Part shown: positions 1 to 8,085 of the stretch, one piece after another
Numbering within the stretch: position 1 is the first letter of the stretch
Layout of the letters: every line of letters begins with the position of its first letter
Origin: an uncultured Gemmiger sp.
Lineage (GTDB): Bacteria; Bacillota; Clostridia; Oscillospirales; Ruminococcaceae
Direction of reading: 5' to 3'
Assembly: GCA_944388165.1 (NCBI GenBank)
Contig: CALXHS010000023.1
Coordinates: forward strand, 38,500-102,499
DNA length: 64,000 bases
Notes under the pieces: generated by a model
Databases searched by the model: none
Seen by the model: the letters and a program-made list of their open reading frames with translations, nothing else
Told to the model about the DNA's origin: nothing
Program-made: the position numbers and the translations under genes

Positions 1-377
1 TCCCGGCGGCTGCCCCCCGCCCGGCGCAGGTGGGCTTTCACCCGGGCCACCACCTCCATCGGGTTGAAGGGCTTGGCGATATAGTCGTCCGCCCCCAGGT
101 TCAGGCCCAGGATCTTGTCGTTGTCCGCGCTTTTGGCCGAAAGGATCAGCAGCGGGATGTCGCTGGTGCGCCGCAGCGCCCGGGTCAGCTCGTACCCGTT
201 CATTTCCGGCATCATCACGTCCAGAATGGCCGCGTCGGGGCTTTCCCGCAAAGCGGCGGCCAGAGCGGCCTTTCCGTCGGCGGATTCCACCACGCGGAAG
301 CCCTCGCTTTCCAGATACAGGCGCAGCACCGCCCGGATGTCGGCGTCGTCCTCTGCAATCAGAATGGTTTTGGCCAC
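1..377 (-). CDS. Response regulator, OmpR-type (partial, cut by window edge)
   Basis: Only the N-terminal receiver domain is inside the window. It starts at a GTG (377) with an AAGGGG ribosome binding site just upstream, and reads AKTILIAEDDADIRAVLRL, which carries the acidic pocket. The phosphoacceptor Asp lies in AILDVMMPEMNGYEL, followed by the conserved Ser in LLILSAKS and the Lys in DDYIAKPFNP. These are textbook CheY-fold positions. The KPFNPMEVVARVKAHLRR tail is typical of OmpR/PhoB regulators, so a winged-helix DNA-binding domain and a partner sensor kinase are expected beyond the left edge. The gene is divergent from the thiamine operon. The receiver call is certain; the OmpR subfamily is likely and the signal is unknown. 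Confidence 0.9.
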   Translation of the reverse strand, partial: MAKTILIAEDDADIRAVLRLYLESEGFRVVESADGKAALAAALRESPDAAILDVMMPEMNGYELTRALRRTSDIPLLILSAKSADNDKILGLNLGADDYIAKPFNPMEVVARVKAHLRRAGGSRR

Positions 378-509
378 GGTTCGCCCCTTCTTTCGTCATT
401 TTTTTCAGCATACAATAGGGCGGTCGTGCCTGTCAAGGCGGCAAAAATCCCCGGAAGGCCCACCCTGAAAGGCAGAGCCGCCGCAGGGGGTTCTGGGAAT
501 GTCTTTTGA

Positions 510-538
510 TTGACAGCCTGTGGCCTTTGTGCTATCAT
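510..538 (+). promoter_or_regulatory. Sigma-A type promoter of the thiamine operon
   Basis: TTGACA at 510-515 and TATCAT at 533-538 are separated by 17 bp. Transcription would start about 25 bp before the TPP aptamer. Confidence 0.8.
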
Positions 539-562
539 AATCCCCGACAAAATAATAAAGAT

Positions 563-654
563 AGAATTCTAGGGGAGCTCCTGGGAGCTGAGAGGACCAT
601 CCGGCCCGACCCTCGAACCTGATCTGGATCATGCCAGCGTAGGAAAGCAATTCT
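563..654 (+). promoter_or_regulatory. TPP riboswitch (THI box)
   Basis: The segment has the conserved thi-box cores: CTGAGA at 588-593, and GAACCTGATCTGGATCATG followed by CCAGCGTAGGAAA. The ends pair as P1 (AGAATT at 563-568 with AATTCT at 649-654). It lies between a strong promoter and an intrinsic terminator (690-720) and precedes ykoFEDC. Thiamine pyrophosphate binding should therefore favour termination and switch off the transporter. Confidence 0.93.
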
Positions 655-689
655 ATGAAAAAGCCGGCCTGTGGCCGGCGGATCGTGAT

Positions 690-722
690 GGGTGCTTTCC
701 TGCGGGAAGGCATCCTTTTTAT
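690..722 (+). terminator. Riboswitch-controlled intrinsic terminator
   Basis: An 11-bp stem with G-U pairs (690-700 with 705-715), a TGCG loop and a T-run lie between the TPP aptamer and ykoF. This is the expected expression platform for transcriptional attenuation. Confidence 0.8.
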
Positions 723-751
723 TTTGCCTATTTTTTGGAGGAGGCATTTTT

Positions 752-1396
752 ATGGCAAACGAAAGCTGCTGTTCCGGCTGCAGCCGCCCGGACCTGCCCT
801 GGGCGGGCCGGGGCACCGACCTGCCCATTGCGGGCTGCCGGTTCACCCTGTATCCCATGACCGACAATTTCATCCAGATCATCCTGGGGGCGCTGGAAAA
901 GACCGACACCTCGGCGGTGTGGAGCGAGACCGACGCCCTTTCCACCGTCTACCGGGGCAAGCTGCCCTATGTGGCCGACGCTGTGCAGGCGCTGTTCCTC
1001 AACGCCTACCGGGAAGGGGTGCACATGGCCCTGGAAGGCCAGTTCTCCAAGGGCTGCCCGGGGGATGTTTCCGGCGACAGCGTGCTCAACCGGGAAGGGG
1101 AGGCCCCCAATGCGGCGGCGGTGGCGGGCATCCATTTCCCCGTCCACTGCAAGCTGGCCTTGTACCCCCTGGGTGACCCCGATTACATCGACCGCATCGC
1201 CAAGGTGTGGTATATGGCCCAGGAAGCCGGGCTCAACCCCACCACCATCCACTATGCCACCCGCATTGAAGGGGACGTGCAGGCGGTGTTCCGCTACCTG
1301 TACCAGGTGTGCGATTTGATGGAAAACGACCCCGGCGTGCATCATTATGTCCTGCATTTTACCATGAACTGCAACAGCCCTACGGTGGAGGAATGA
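752..1396 (+). CDS. ykoF: YkoF-type thiamine/HMP-binding protein
   Basis: This 214-residue protein is two tandem copies of a ferredoxin-like ACT/MTH1187-type domain. One copy covers about residues 25-105 (GCRFTLYPMTDNFIQIILGAL...) and the other about 130-214 (HCKLALYPLGDPDYIDRIA...). That arrangement is diagnostic of YkoF, a soluble protein that binds thiamine or hydroxymethylpyrimidine and is encoded with the YkoEDC ECF-type transporter. The start at 752 has TTGGAGGAGG upstream and follows the riboswitch terminator. The stop overlaps the next start region (ATGA at 1393-1396). An N-terminal Cys cluster (SCCSGC) is unusual; there is no lipobox or signal peptide. Regulation is by the TPP riboswitch. 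Confidence 0.9.
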   Translation: MANESCCSGCSRPDLPWAGRGTDLPIAGCRFTLYPMTDNFIQIILGALEKTDTSAVWSETDALSTVYRGKLPYVADAVQALFLNAYREGVHMALEGQFSKGCPGDVSGDSVLNREGEAPNAAAVAGIHFPVHCKLALYPLGDPDYIDRIAKVWYMAQEAGLNPTTIHYATRIEGDVQAVFRYLYQVCDLMENDPGVHHYVLHFTMNCNSPTVEE

Positions 1397-1401
1397 AAAC
1401 T

Positions 1402-2001
1402 ATGAAAAACAATGCCTGGAAACTGAAAGACGTTCTGCTCATCGCCATCTGCGCCGTTTTGTTCGGCGTGATCTATCTGGGGTGCACCTACGTGGGCGGC
1501 ATCCTGTACGGTATCCTGACCCCCTTCGGCATGGCTTCTCTGGGATACGAGCCCTTTTACGGCATCTACTTCATGGCGGCGGCCTTCGGCGTGTATGTCA
1601 TGCGCAAGCCCGGCGCCGGTCTGATCGCCGAACTGCTGGCCGCTGTGCTGGAATGCCTGTTCGGCAACTACTTCGGACCCATCATCATCCTGTCCGGCCT
1701 GGTGCAGGGCTTCGGCTTTGAGCTCATCGTGGCCCTGAAAGGATACAAGAAGTTCGACCGCATGACCATGATCCAGGGCGCGGTGCTCTGCTCTGTGCTG
1801 ACCATGGGCTACAACCTGGTCATCAGCGGCTACAACCAGATCGCGGTGCCGGTGCTGGCCCTGATGCTGGCGGTGCGCATCGTCAGCGCCGTGGCCATTG
1901 ATGGCATCGTCACCCCGCTGCTGGCGGACGGCCTGGTCAAGGCCGGTGTGCTCAAGGGCTACGCCGTGGCCCGGGATGCTGCCGTGGACCTGGAGGACTG
2001 A
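1402..2001 (+). CDS. ykoE: YkoE, substrate-binding (S) component of thiamine ECF transporter
   Basis: This 199-residue integral membrane protein has about six hydrophobic segments, from DVLLIAICAVLFGVIYLG near the N-terminus to the VLALMLAVRIVSAVAIDG helix. It matches the usual YkoE length and composition. YkoE is the membrane S component that recognises thiamine or its HMP precursor. The ATG at 1402 is preferred because GGTGGAGG lies about 10 bp upstream; an ATG at 1393 is too close to that site. It sits between ykoF and ykoD with no gaps, so it is co-transcribed under the TPP riboswitch. Confidence 0.9.
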   Translation: MKNNAWKLKDVLLIAICAVLFGVIYLGCTYVGGILYGILTPFGMASLGYEPFYGIYFMAAAFGVYVMRKPGAGLIAELLAAVLECLFGNYFGPIIILSGLVQGFGFELIVALKGYKKFDRMTMIQGAVLCSVLTMGYNLVISGYNQIAVPVLALMLAVRIVSAVAIDGIVTPLLADGLVKAGVLKGYAVARDAAVDLED

Positions 2002-2005
2002 GTCG

Positions 2006-3517
2006 GTGGCAGCACAAACCGCCCTGTCCATGCGGGACGTGGTGTTCCGGTACATGGAACAGGGCAAGCGCAACATCCTGGACCATGTGGACCTGGAGAT
2101 CCCCGCCGGCAGCGTGACGGTGGTGATGGGGGCCGGCGGCTGCGGCAAAAGCACCCTGGCCGCCGTGGCCGCCGGGCTGTACCCTGAAAACGGCGGGTTT
2201 CTGGCCGGGGGAAAAATCGCCTGGTTCAGCACCGGACTGGACCGGATGAACCCCCAGCAGCGGGCCCGTCAGGTGGGCATGCTGTTCCAGAACCCCGATT
2301 TACAGTTCTGCATGGACACCTTGCGCAAGGAAATGCGCTTCTGCATGGAAAACCTATGCCTGGACCCCGGAGAGATGGAACCCCGCATCCGGGCGGCGGC
2401 CGAGGAACTGGGGGTGCAGGAACTGCTGGACCAGCCGCTGCACACCCTGTCCGGCGGGGAAAAGCAGCGGGCGGCCCTGGCCTGCCTGTATGTGATGGAA
2501 AGCCGGTGCCTGCTGCTGGATGAATGTTTTGCCAACCTGGACCGGGACGCCGCCTTGCAGCTGATGGAGATGCTGCGGCAAATGCACCGGCAGGGGCGCA
2601 CCATCCTGGCCATCGACCACCAGCCCGACCTCTGGCTGGACACCGCCGACGAGTTCATCCTGCTGGGGGAAGGGGGCCGTGTGGCGGCCCGGGGGCTGCA
2701 CAAGGGCAATCTGCCCCAGTACAGGCCGCTGTTCCAGGAACTGGGCCTGTTTTACCCCGAGCCGCCCCGTCCCTACCGCCCTGCGGCGGAGGAGAAGGAC
2801 CCCATCCTCTGCTTTGAAGAGCTCAGCGTGGCCAAAGGAGAGGTGCGGCGTTCCCTGTTCCGCCGCCGCACCGAACCCGCGCCCCTGCTGCTGGAAGGGG
2901 CCGAAGCCCGGTTCCCCAAAGGGTCCATGACCGCCGTGCTGGGCCCCAGCGGCTGCGGAAAGACCACGGCTTTTCTGGCGGTGCTGCGCCGCCATGCCTA
3001 CACGGGGCGCATCACCCTGGACGGCGCCGACCTGAGCGGCATCCGTCCCCGGGACCTGTACCGGCAGGTGGGCATCGTGTTCCAGAACCCCGCCAACCAG
3101 TTCATCACCCAGAACGTGGCCGAGGAGGTCATGGCCAGCCTGCGGGTGTGGAACCCCGCCTGGCCGGAGGACGCCTGCCGCGCCGAGGCCGAACGCCGTC
3201 TGGAAGAGTACGGCCTGAGCCGCTACCGGCGGTATTCCCCCTATATGCTCAGCCAGGGGCAGCAGCGGCGGCTGGCGGTGCTCTCCGTTCTGTGCGGCGG
3301 GCAGAAACTGCTTCTGCTGGATGAACCCACCTACGGCCAGGACGCCCGCTCGGTGCAGGCCATCATGGCCCAATTGCGGGACAAGGTGGACAACCAGGGC
3401 CTGAGCGTCATCTTCATCACCCACGACCGGGCGCTGGCTGCCGCCTGGGCGGACAAGATCTATTGGCTGCGGGACCGGAAACTGGAACCGGCCCGGGCGG
3501 GGGAGGTGACCCTGTGA
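2006..3517 (+). CDS. ykoD: YkoD, fused double ATPase of thiamine ECF transporter
   Basis: This 503-residue protein carries two ABC ATPase domains in one chain. Domain 1 has Walker A GAGGCGKST, signature LSGGEKQRA and Walker B LLLDECFANLD. Domain 2 has GPSGCGKTT, LSQGQQRRL and LLLLDEPTYGQD. Duplicated ATPases are the usual form of YkoD and related EcfA fusions. The start is a GTG at 2006, 9 bp after GGAGG; reading further upstream only enters ykoE in another frame. Its stop overlaps the ykoC start (GTGA). It powers uptake with YkoC and YkoE at the cytoplasmic face. Domain 1 has Cys instead of the common Pro after the Walker B Glu, which is tolerated in the family. Confidence 0.92.
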   Translation: MAAQTALSMRDVVFRYMEQGKRNILDHVDLEIPAGSVTVVMGAGGCGKSTLAAVAAGLYPENGGFLAGGKIAWFSTGLDRMNPQQRARQVGMLFQNPDLQFCMDTLRKEMRFCMENLCLDPGEMEPRIRAAAEELGVQELLDQPLHTLSGGEKQRAALACLYVMESRCLLLDECFANLDRDAALQLMEMLRQMHRQGRTILAIDHQPDLWLDTADEFILLGEGGRVAARGLHKGNLPQYRPLFQELGLFYPEPPRPYRPAAEEKDPILCFEELSVAKGEVRRSLFRRRTEPAPLLLEGAEARFPKGSMTAVLGPSGCGKTTAFLAVLRRHAYTGRITLDGADLSGIRPRDLYRQVGIVFQNPANQFITQNVAEEVMASLRVWNPAWPEDACRAEAERRLEEYGLSRYRRYSPYMLSQGQQRRLAVLSVLCGGQKLLLLDEPTYGQDARSVQAIMAQLRDKVDNQGLSVIFITHDRALAAAWADKIYWLRDRKLEPARAGEVTL

Positions 3518-4263
3518 CCCCTTTTCTGGAAAAATGGAACCCCACGGTGAAGGCGGCCACGGTGCTGGTGTGCGTGATCCTGCTGTCGGTGCAGTATCTG
3601 GTCAGCCTGAACCTGACGGTGTTCGCCCTGTGCCTGGTATTGCTGCTGGCGGGCTCCCGCTGCGGGCTGCGTCGGCTGGCCGCTTTGCTTCTGCCTGCCG
3701 GTGTGGCGGCGCTGGGCCTGTTTTTCATGGGCCTGTACTACGCCCGGGGCGGCAGCGTGGACCCCGCTGCCCTGGACACGGTATCCGCCCTGCCCTATGC
3801 GGTGCGGGCGGCCATGTCCCGCAACCTGTACACCGCCCCGCAGCTGGCCACCCGTCTGCTGGCCTACGCCGGGCTGGGCATGATGTTTGCCCTGTCCACC
3901 GATACCGAAATCTTTATCGCCAGCCTGCTGCACCAGTGCCGTCTTTCCCCAAAATTTGCCTACGGCATTCTGGCGGCCTTCCACCTGATGCCCGGCATGG
4001 TGCGGGAATTCAACCAGGTGCGGCTGGCTTTTGCGGTGCGAGGGCTGCATGTCCACCCCCTGTCCCTGCAGCCCATCTTCACCATGCTGGTGAACAGCGT
4101 GCGCTGGTCGGAATGTGTGGCCATGGCCATGGAATCCAAGGGCTTCTGCGGCGACGCGCCCCGCAGCTACTGCCTGGTGCCCCGGATCCACTGGTACGAC
4201 CTGGCCGCCGCCGTTGCGGCGGTGGGGGGCATCGTGCTGGGCATGGTCTTTCTGCGGTACTGA
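3514..4263 (+). CDS. ykoC: YkoC, transmembrane (T) component of thiamine ECF transporter
   Basis: This 249-residue membrane protein has several hydrophobic helices near the N-terminus (TVLVCVILLSVQYLVSL, VFALCLVLLLAGS) and a last one at the C-terminus. The cytoplasmic coupling segment includes FAVRGLHV and MAMESKGFCGDAPRSY, which resemble the Ala-Arg-Gly coupling motifs of EcfT proteins. The GTG start overlaps the ykoD stop by four bases and has GGGAGGTG just upstream. It is the last gene before a strong terminator. Confidence 0.9.
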   Translation: MTPFLEKWNPTVKAATVLVCVILLSVQYLVSLNLTVFALCLVLLLAGSRCGLRRLAALLLPAGVAALGLFFMGLYYARGGSVDPAALDTVSALPYAVRAAMSRNLYTAPQLATRLLAYAGLGMMFALSTDTEIFIASLLHQCRLSPKFAYGILAAFHLMPGMVREFNQVRLAFAVRGLHVHPLSLQPIFTMLVNSVRWSECVAMAMESKGFCGDAPRSYCLVPRIHWYDLAAAVAAVGGIVLGMVFLRY

Positions 4264-4288
4264 CCGCCTTTTACACCCGATACAAACC

Positions 4289-4324
4289 AAAAAGAGCAGC
4301 ATCCGCAAGGATGCTGCTCTTTTT
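4289..4324 (+). terminator. Intrinsic terminator of ykoFEDC
   Basis: A 16-bp perfect A/T-flanked stem (4289-4304 with 4309-4324, GCAA loop) carries an A-run and T-run on either side. It can end transcription on both strands, including the leftward operon ending at 4431. Confidence 0.92.
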
Positions 4325-4430
4325 GGTTGACATGCAGAAAAAGGAGGCTGGGTAGAAAGAAGATTGCCGGAACCGGTTGGGGAGATGGCCCGGACAAAGA
4401 AAGGAGAGGAGGAAATTTCCCTTTTTCTGC

Positions 4431-5564
4431 TCAGATACCGGTGCCGATGTCCAGGGCCGCGTGGTAACCCCAGTAGACGGCGTTGGTGATGGTGCTCACC
4501 TTGGCGGCATCGCCGATGATGCGCACAAAAGGCGCGGTGCCCCGCAGGGCTTCCACGTCGGCGGTGCGGGACCGCTGGCCCAGGGCGCAGATGACGCTGG
4601 TGCCGGGGACGAGAACCTGCTCGCCTGCCTGATTCTCGCAGAGGATGCCGTCAGGCCGCACTTCCAGGCCCTTGTAGCCGGTGTGCACCGTGACGAACTT
4701 CTCGATTTCTTTCAGCAGCAGGGGGCGGTGGCGCACGTTGGCGTCGGGGGCCAGGGTGGCCCGCATCTCCACCAGGTGGACACGCTTGCCCTCCTGGCCC
4801 AGATGGATGGCGCACTCGCAGCCCGCCAGGCCGCCGCCGAAGACCACCACGTCGTCGGTGACCTTGTCTTTTTCTTTATAATAGTTGTTGACGATGACCA
4901 CGTTGTCTCCGTCCAGGCCCGGGATGGGCGGCACCAGAGGGGCGGAACCCACCGCGATGATGAGCGCGTCGGGGGCCACCGCTTCCACCAGCTCGGGGGT
5001 GACGGCGGTGTTCAGGCGAATCTCGACGCCTGCCTTGCGGGCTAGGTTGGCGTAGGTGCCCGTCAGCTGGTACATCTCCTGCTTGAAGGGCAGGGCCTGC
5101 TCGCTTTTCAGGATGCCGCCCAGTTCGCCGTCCTTCTCGCACAGGATGACCTGATGCCCACGGCGGGCCGCGGTGTAGGCGGCGTACAGGCCGCCGGGGC
5201 CGCCGCCTGCCACCAGGACTTTCTTCTTTTCGGGGGCGGGGTAGATGGTGTCGCCCTCCATTTCCCGGCCAATGAGGGGGTTCACGGTGCAGCGGCGGGT
5301 AGCGGTGGCAGCGCGCTCCGCCATGCAGGTGAAGCAACGCAGGCAGCGGACAATTTCCTCGCCCCGGTTGGACATGACCTTGTTGGGCAGGAAGGGGGCG
5401 GCCAGCAGGGCGCGGGCCATGTAGACGATATCCGCCTTGCCGGAGGCAATAATTTCCTCCATCTGGGCGGGGTCGTTCAGGCCGCCGATGGTAGCCACCG
5501 GGATCTTCACGTGCTTTTTGATCTCAGCGGCCAGATACACATTGCAGCCGTGGTCCTTGAACAT
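4431..5564 (-). CDS. OYE/2-enoate reductase family, C-terminal part (after frameshift)
   Basis: This is the second piece of a gene split at a 7-G run (5568-5574). It holds the end of the flavin TIM barrel (VATIGGLNDPAQ, ADIVYMARALLAAP), a cysteine cluster for a 4Fe-4S site (CLRCFTC and a later RRCTVNP), and an FAD/NAD(P) domain with VLVAGGGPGGLYAAY and VVVFGGGLAGCE. Family members such as 2,4-dienoyl-CoA reductase, enoate reductase and BaiH/BaiCD pass electrons from NAD(P)H through FAD and Fe-S to FMN to reduce an activated C=C bond. The cluster spacing is CxxCxxC, tighter than the CxxCxxxC I recall for FadH. The internal ATG at 5564 is an artefact of the frame change and has no clear ribosome site. 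The substrate is unknown. Confidence 0.85.
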   Translation of the reverse strand: MFKDHGCNVYLAAEIKKHVKIPVATIGGLNDPAQMEEIIASGKADIVYMARALLAAPFLPNKVMSNRGEEIVRCLRCFTCMAERAATATRRCTVNPLIGREMEGDTIYPAPEKKKVLVAGGGPGGLYAAYTAARRGHQVILCEKDGELGGILKSEQALPFKQEMYQLTGTYANLARKAGVEIRLNTAVTPELVEAVAPDALIIAVGSAPLVPPIPGLDGDNVVIVNNYYKEKDKVTDDVVVFGGGLAGCECAIHLGQEGKRVHLVEMRATLAPDANVRHRPLLLKEIEKFVTVHTGYKGLEVRPDGILCENQAGEQVLVPGTSVICALGQRSRTADVEALRGTAPFVRIIGDAAKVSTITNAVYWGYHAALDIGTGI

Positions 5565-6388
5565 GCTGGGGGGGTGTCGCCGAAGCCCCGCTGATAGGTG
5601 CCAGCGGAAACGTGCAAAAGGTCGATATACGGTTCGATCTGCTGGGCAATGCGGCAGCCCTCAGCCAGGTCATACCCGCCCTCGAACAGCTCCGAGCCGG
5701 ACAGGCGGAACTCGATGGGGAAGCGGGGGCCCACGGCTTCCCGCACCGCTTTGAGCACCTCAATGGCGAAACGGCAGCGGTTTTCCAGGGTGCCGCCGTA
5801 CTCGTCGGTGCGCTTGTTGAAGTAGGGAGAGAAGAACTGGTTGATAAGCCAGCCGTGACCACCGTGGATCATGAGCATCTCAAAGCCCGCCCGCTTGGCA
5901 AGGCCCGCTACATGACCGTAGGATTTCACGATATCGGCGATCATCTCCTTGGTCAGCTCGCCGACCTCCACCCCGTCGGGGCGGGTGCAGGCGGAGGGGC
6001 CCCACTGGGCCAGACCCTTCTGCTTGGATTTATCGGTCATGTAGGTGCCGGAGTACATGCCGGAATGGGAGAGTTCCAGGCTGGGCATGGCCCCGTGGCG
6101 GCGGATGGCGTCCGCCGTGTAGGTGGCGGCAGCCAGGGAGTTGAGGATGCTCTCATCCAGGTGGTAGGCGTGGGAGCCGTCGGTGGCGGGGTGGACCATG
6201 CACTCGGACACGGTCACCGCACCGGCGCCGCCCTTGGCCCGCAATTCATAGAAGGCCGTGGACTTGGGGCCGATGCAGCCGTCGTTGGTGATATCGGTGC
6301 CGCCCATGGGGGCGGAAAACATCCGGTTGCGGAAGGTGACGCCCCCGATGGTGATGGGGGCGCACAGATGGGGATACTGGTATTTCAT
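5507..6388 (-). CDS. OYE/2-enoate reductase family, N-terminal part (before frameshift)
   Basis: This is the FMN-binding TIM-barrel half of the same enzyme: PITIGGVTFRNRMFSAPM at the start, ELSHSGMYSG, then MIHGGHGWLINQFFSPYFN, TDEYGGTLENRCRF and HVSAGTYQRGFGD, all conserved OYE motifs. The start at 6388 has GAAAGGAA upstream. About 17 off-frame residues follow GDTPP before a stop. Adding one C to the 7-C run (coding strand) joins it to the next piece as GDTPPSMFKDHG and restores a protein of about 650 residues, the normal length. The gene is the last of a leftward operon after an acetate-type transporter and an alpha/beta hydrolase. Confidence 0.85.
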   Translation of the reverse strand: MKYQYPHLCAPITIGGVTFRNRMFSAPMGGTDITNDGCIGPKSTAFYELRAKGGAGAVTVSECMVHPATDGSHAYHLDESILNSLAAATYTADAIRRHGAMPSLELSHSGMYSGTYMTDKSKQKGLAQWGPSACTRPDGVEVGELTKEMIADIVKSYGHVAGLAKRAGFEMLMIHGGHGWLINQFFSPYFNKRTDEYGGTLENRCRFAIEVLKAVREAVGPRFPIEFRLSGSELFEGGYDLAEGCRIAQQIEPYIDLLHVSAGTYQRGFGDTPPACSRTTAAMCIWPLRSKST

Positions 6389-6409
6389 GGCAGATTCCTT
6401 TCAAGGGTT

Positions 6410-6997
6410 TCAGTAGGGCAGCACTTTGCGGCCCAGGGCGGTGCTCATGAGCATGGCGCTGCCGGAATAGAGCATCCAGCCGGCAAAGGCCATGATGCAC
6501 ACCGCTGCCGGGGTGCGCAGGTTCACAAGGCCCAGGTCGCTGAGCCCCATGCAGATGAAGCCCAGGCAGATGACCCCCATGAAGAAGGCCATGGGGCCGT
6601 TTTTCAGCTGAACGAAGGTGGCGGAGATGCACAGCAGCATGAACGCCGCCAGGAACGCCGCGCCGTCCACATAGCCTTTCACCCCGGCAATGGCTTCGGG
6701 CACGGTGCGCCCGGCCGCCGTGTAGACGACCACCACAGCGCCCCAGATGCCGTTCTGCACCAGAGTCACGCCGGAAAGCACCCCGTTGGCCACCGCGCCG
6801 ATGACGTTGCCCGCCTTGAAAGCCTGCACGCTGGTGAGCAGGACCAGGGGGCAGGCGGCCAGGGCCCAGGGCAGCACGGCTGCCATGGCGGAAGTGTCTG
6901 CCAGGCCGAAAAGCACCGGCCACAGGGTAAACAGCACCAACCCGGTGATGATGTTGCCCAGGGGGGCGGAATCGGCGACCTTGCCCGCCCCGCTCAT
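6410..6997 (-). CDS. GPR1/FUN34/YaaH (SatP-like) family transporter
   Basis: This 195-residue protein has six evenly spaced hydrophobic helices. It has the family features: an N-terminal APLGNIITGLVLFTLWPVLFGL helix, later LALTS-like AACPLVLLTSVQAFKAGNVIGA, and an FMGVICLGFICMGLSDLGL segment. Family members carry acetate, succinate or other small monocarboxylates, or ammonium. The start (ATG at 6997) overlaps the upstream hydrolase stop as ATGA and has AGGAGGCC upstream, so translation is coupled. It probably moves an acid released by, or fed to, the neighbouring hydrolase or reductase; the substrate cannot be read from sequence. Confidence 0.82.
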   Translation of the reverse strand: MSGAGKVADSAPLGNIITGLVLFTLWPVLFGLADTSAMAAVLPWALAACPLVLLTSVQAFKAGNVIGAVANGVLSGVTLVQNGIWGAVVVVYTAAGRTVPEAIAGVKGYVDGAAFLAAFMLLCISATFVQLKNGPMAFFMGVICLGFICMGLSDLGLVNLRTPAAVCIMAFAGWMLYSGSAMLMSTALGRKVLPY

Positions 6998-7893
6998 CGT
7001 GCGGCCTCCTGCAGAACGCTGCGCAGATACCGGTGGATCAGGGCGATGCCGTCCTCCCAGGCGTCCATCCGGTTGATGAAGAAGCCGTGGACACAGCCCG
7101 CAAACCGCTTGCAGGTCACTTCCACACCGGCCCGGGCCAGCTTCAGGGCAAACTCCTCATCTTCCGGGGCCAGGCTGTCGTCCCCGGCGGTGATGACCAG
7201 GGTCTGGGGCAGCGCCGCCAGACGGTCGGCGGGGGCAAACAGGGGAGACACCCGCCAGTCCCCGGCCTTGTCGGCCGGGCAGTACAGGGCGTTGTAGCCC
7301 CGGGCGCGCTCGGCGGGCATGTCCCGCTCGGGGTGGAACTTCTCCACCGGGTCGGTCTGCAGGTCCAGGGGGGCGTAGGTGATCACCGCCGCCAGGGGCC
7401 GCACGGCGGCCTCGTCAGCTTCGGCCATGCAGACATTGGCCACCAGGTTGCCGCCGGCGCTCTGGCCCAGCAGGATCAGCTTGTCCGGGTCACAGTCCAG
7501 ACCGGCGGCCTGGTCTTTGGCCCACAAAGCAGCGGCGCGGGCCTGGTGCACCGCCGTGGGGAAGGGATAGTCCGGCGCCAGGGCGTAGTCCACATCCGCC
7601 ACCACGCACTGGAAGGTGCAGGCCAGACGGCGGCAGAACAGCTCGTCCCGGTCGCTGCGGCCCCGGATGAACCCGCCGCCGTGGCAGTTCACCAGGATGG
7701 GGGCTCCCGGCGTGACCTGGAAGGGCACCGTCAGGTACACCTGCACCGGTTCTTCCCCGGGAACTTCCACCGTCACGGGGCGCACGCTGCAGGGATAACG
7801 GTCCATCTCCTCGGCGGAAATGTGGGGCTGGGCCTGTTTGGGGGAGCTGGCACGCATGGCTTGGGCCAGGGTCTGCTTTTCCTTTTGATCCAT
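6994..7893 (-). CDS. Alpha/beta hydrolase, hormone-sensitive-lipase type esterase
   Basis: This 299-residue enzyme has the HSL-family oxyanion motif HGGGF (in NCHGGGFIRGRS), nucleophile elbow GQSAGG, a likely catalytic Asp in LVITAGDDSLAPEDEEF and a His in GCVHGFFI. Such enzymes hydrolyse short-chain acyl or aromatic esters in the cytoplasm; no signal peptide is seen. The ATG at 7893 is chosen because GAGGTG lies 6 bp upstream; a GTG three codons earlier is part of that site. It is the first gene of the leftward operon with the YaaH-type transporter and the split OYE reductase. Confidence 0.88.
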   Translation of the reverse strand: MDQKEKQTLAQAMRASSPKQAQPHISAEEMDRYPCSVRPVTVEVPGEEPVQVYLTVPFQVTPGAPILVNCHGGGFIRGRSDRDELFCRRLACTFQCVVADVDYALAPDYPFPTAVHQARAAALWAKDQAAGLDCDPDKLILLGQSAGGNLVANVCMAEADEAAVRPLAAVITYAPLDLQTDPVEKFHPERDMPAERARGYNALYCPADKAGDWRVSPLFAPADRLAALPQTLVITAGDDSLAPEDEEFALKLARAGVEVTCKRFAGCVHGFFINRMDAWEDGIALIHRYLRSVLQEAAR

Positions 7894-8085
7894 AACAAAC
7901 ACCTCGTCTGCTGCAAAACGGCTTTTTTTCCATTATATCGCCGTTGTTTGTACCTCACAAGGCGGCTGGCCCATAGTAATTCCATATGGTTCGATAGGAA
8001 AAAAGGAATGGGATTCTGCCATGGACAAGACCCCGGCGGGCGTTTACAATAGAAGTAAGTCAACACAAGAAACGGGGGTACTTTC

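Noticed and set aside
5612-7297. 561-codon rightward frame
   Set aside because: Antisense of the OYE, YaaH and hydrolase genes, which have clear motifs.
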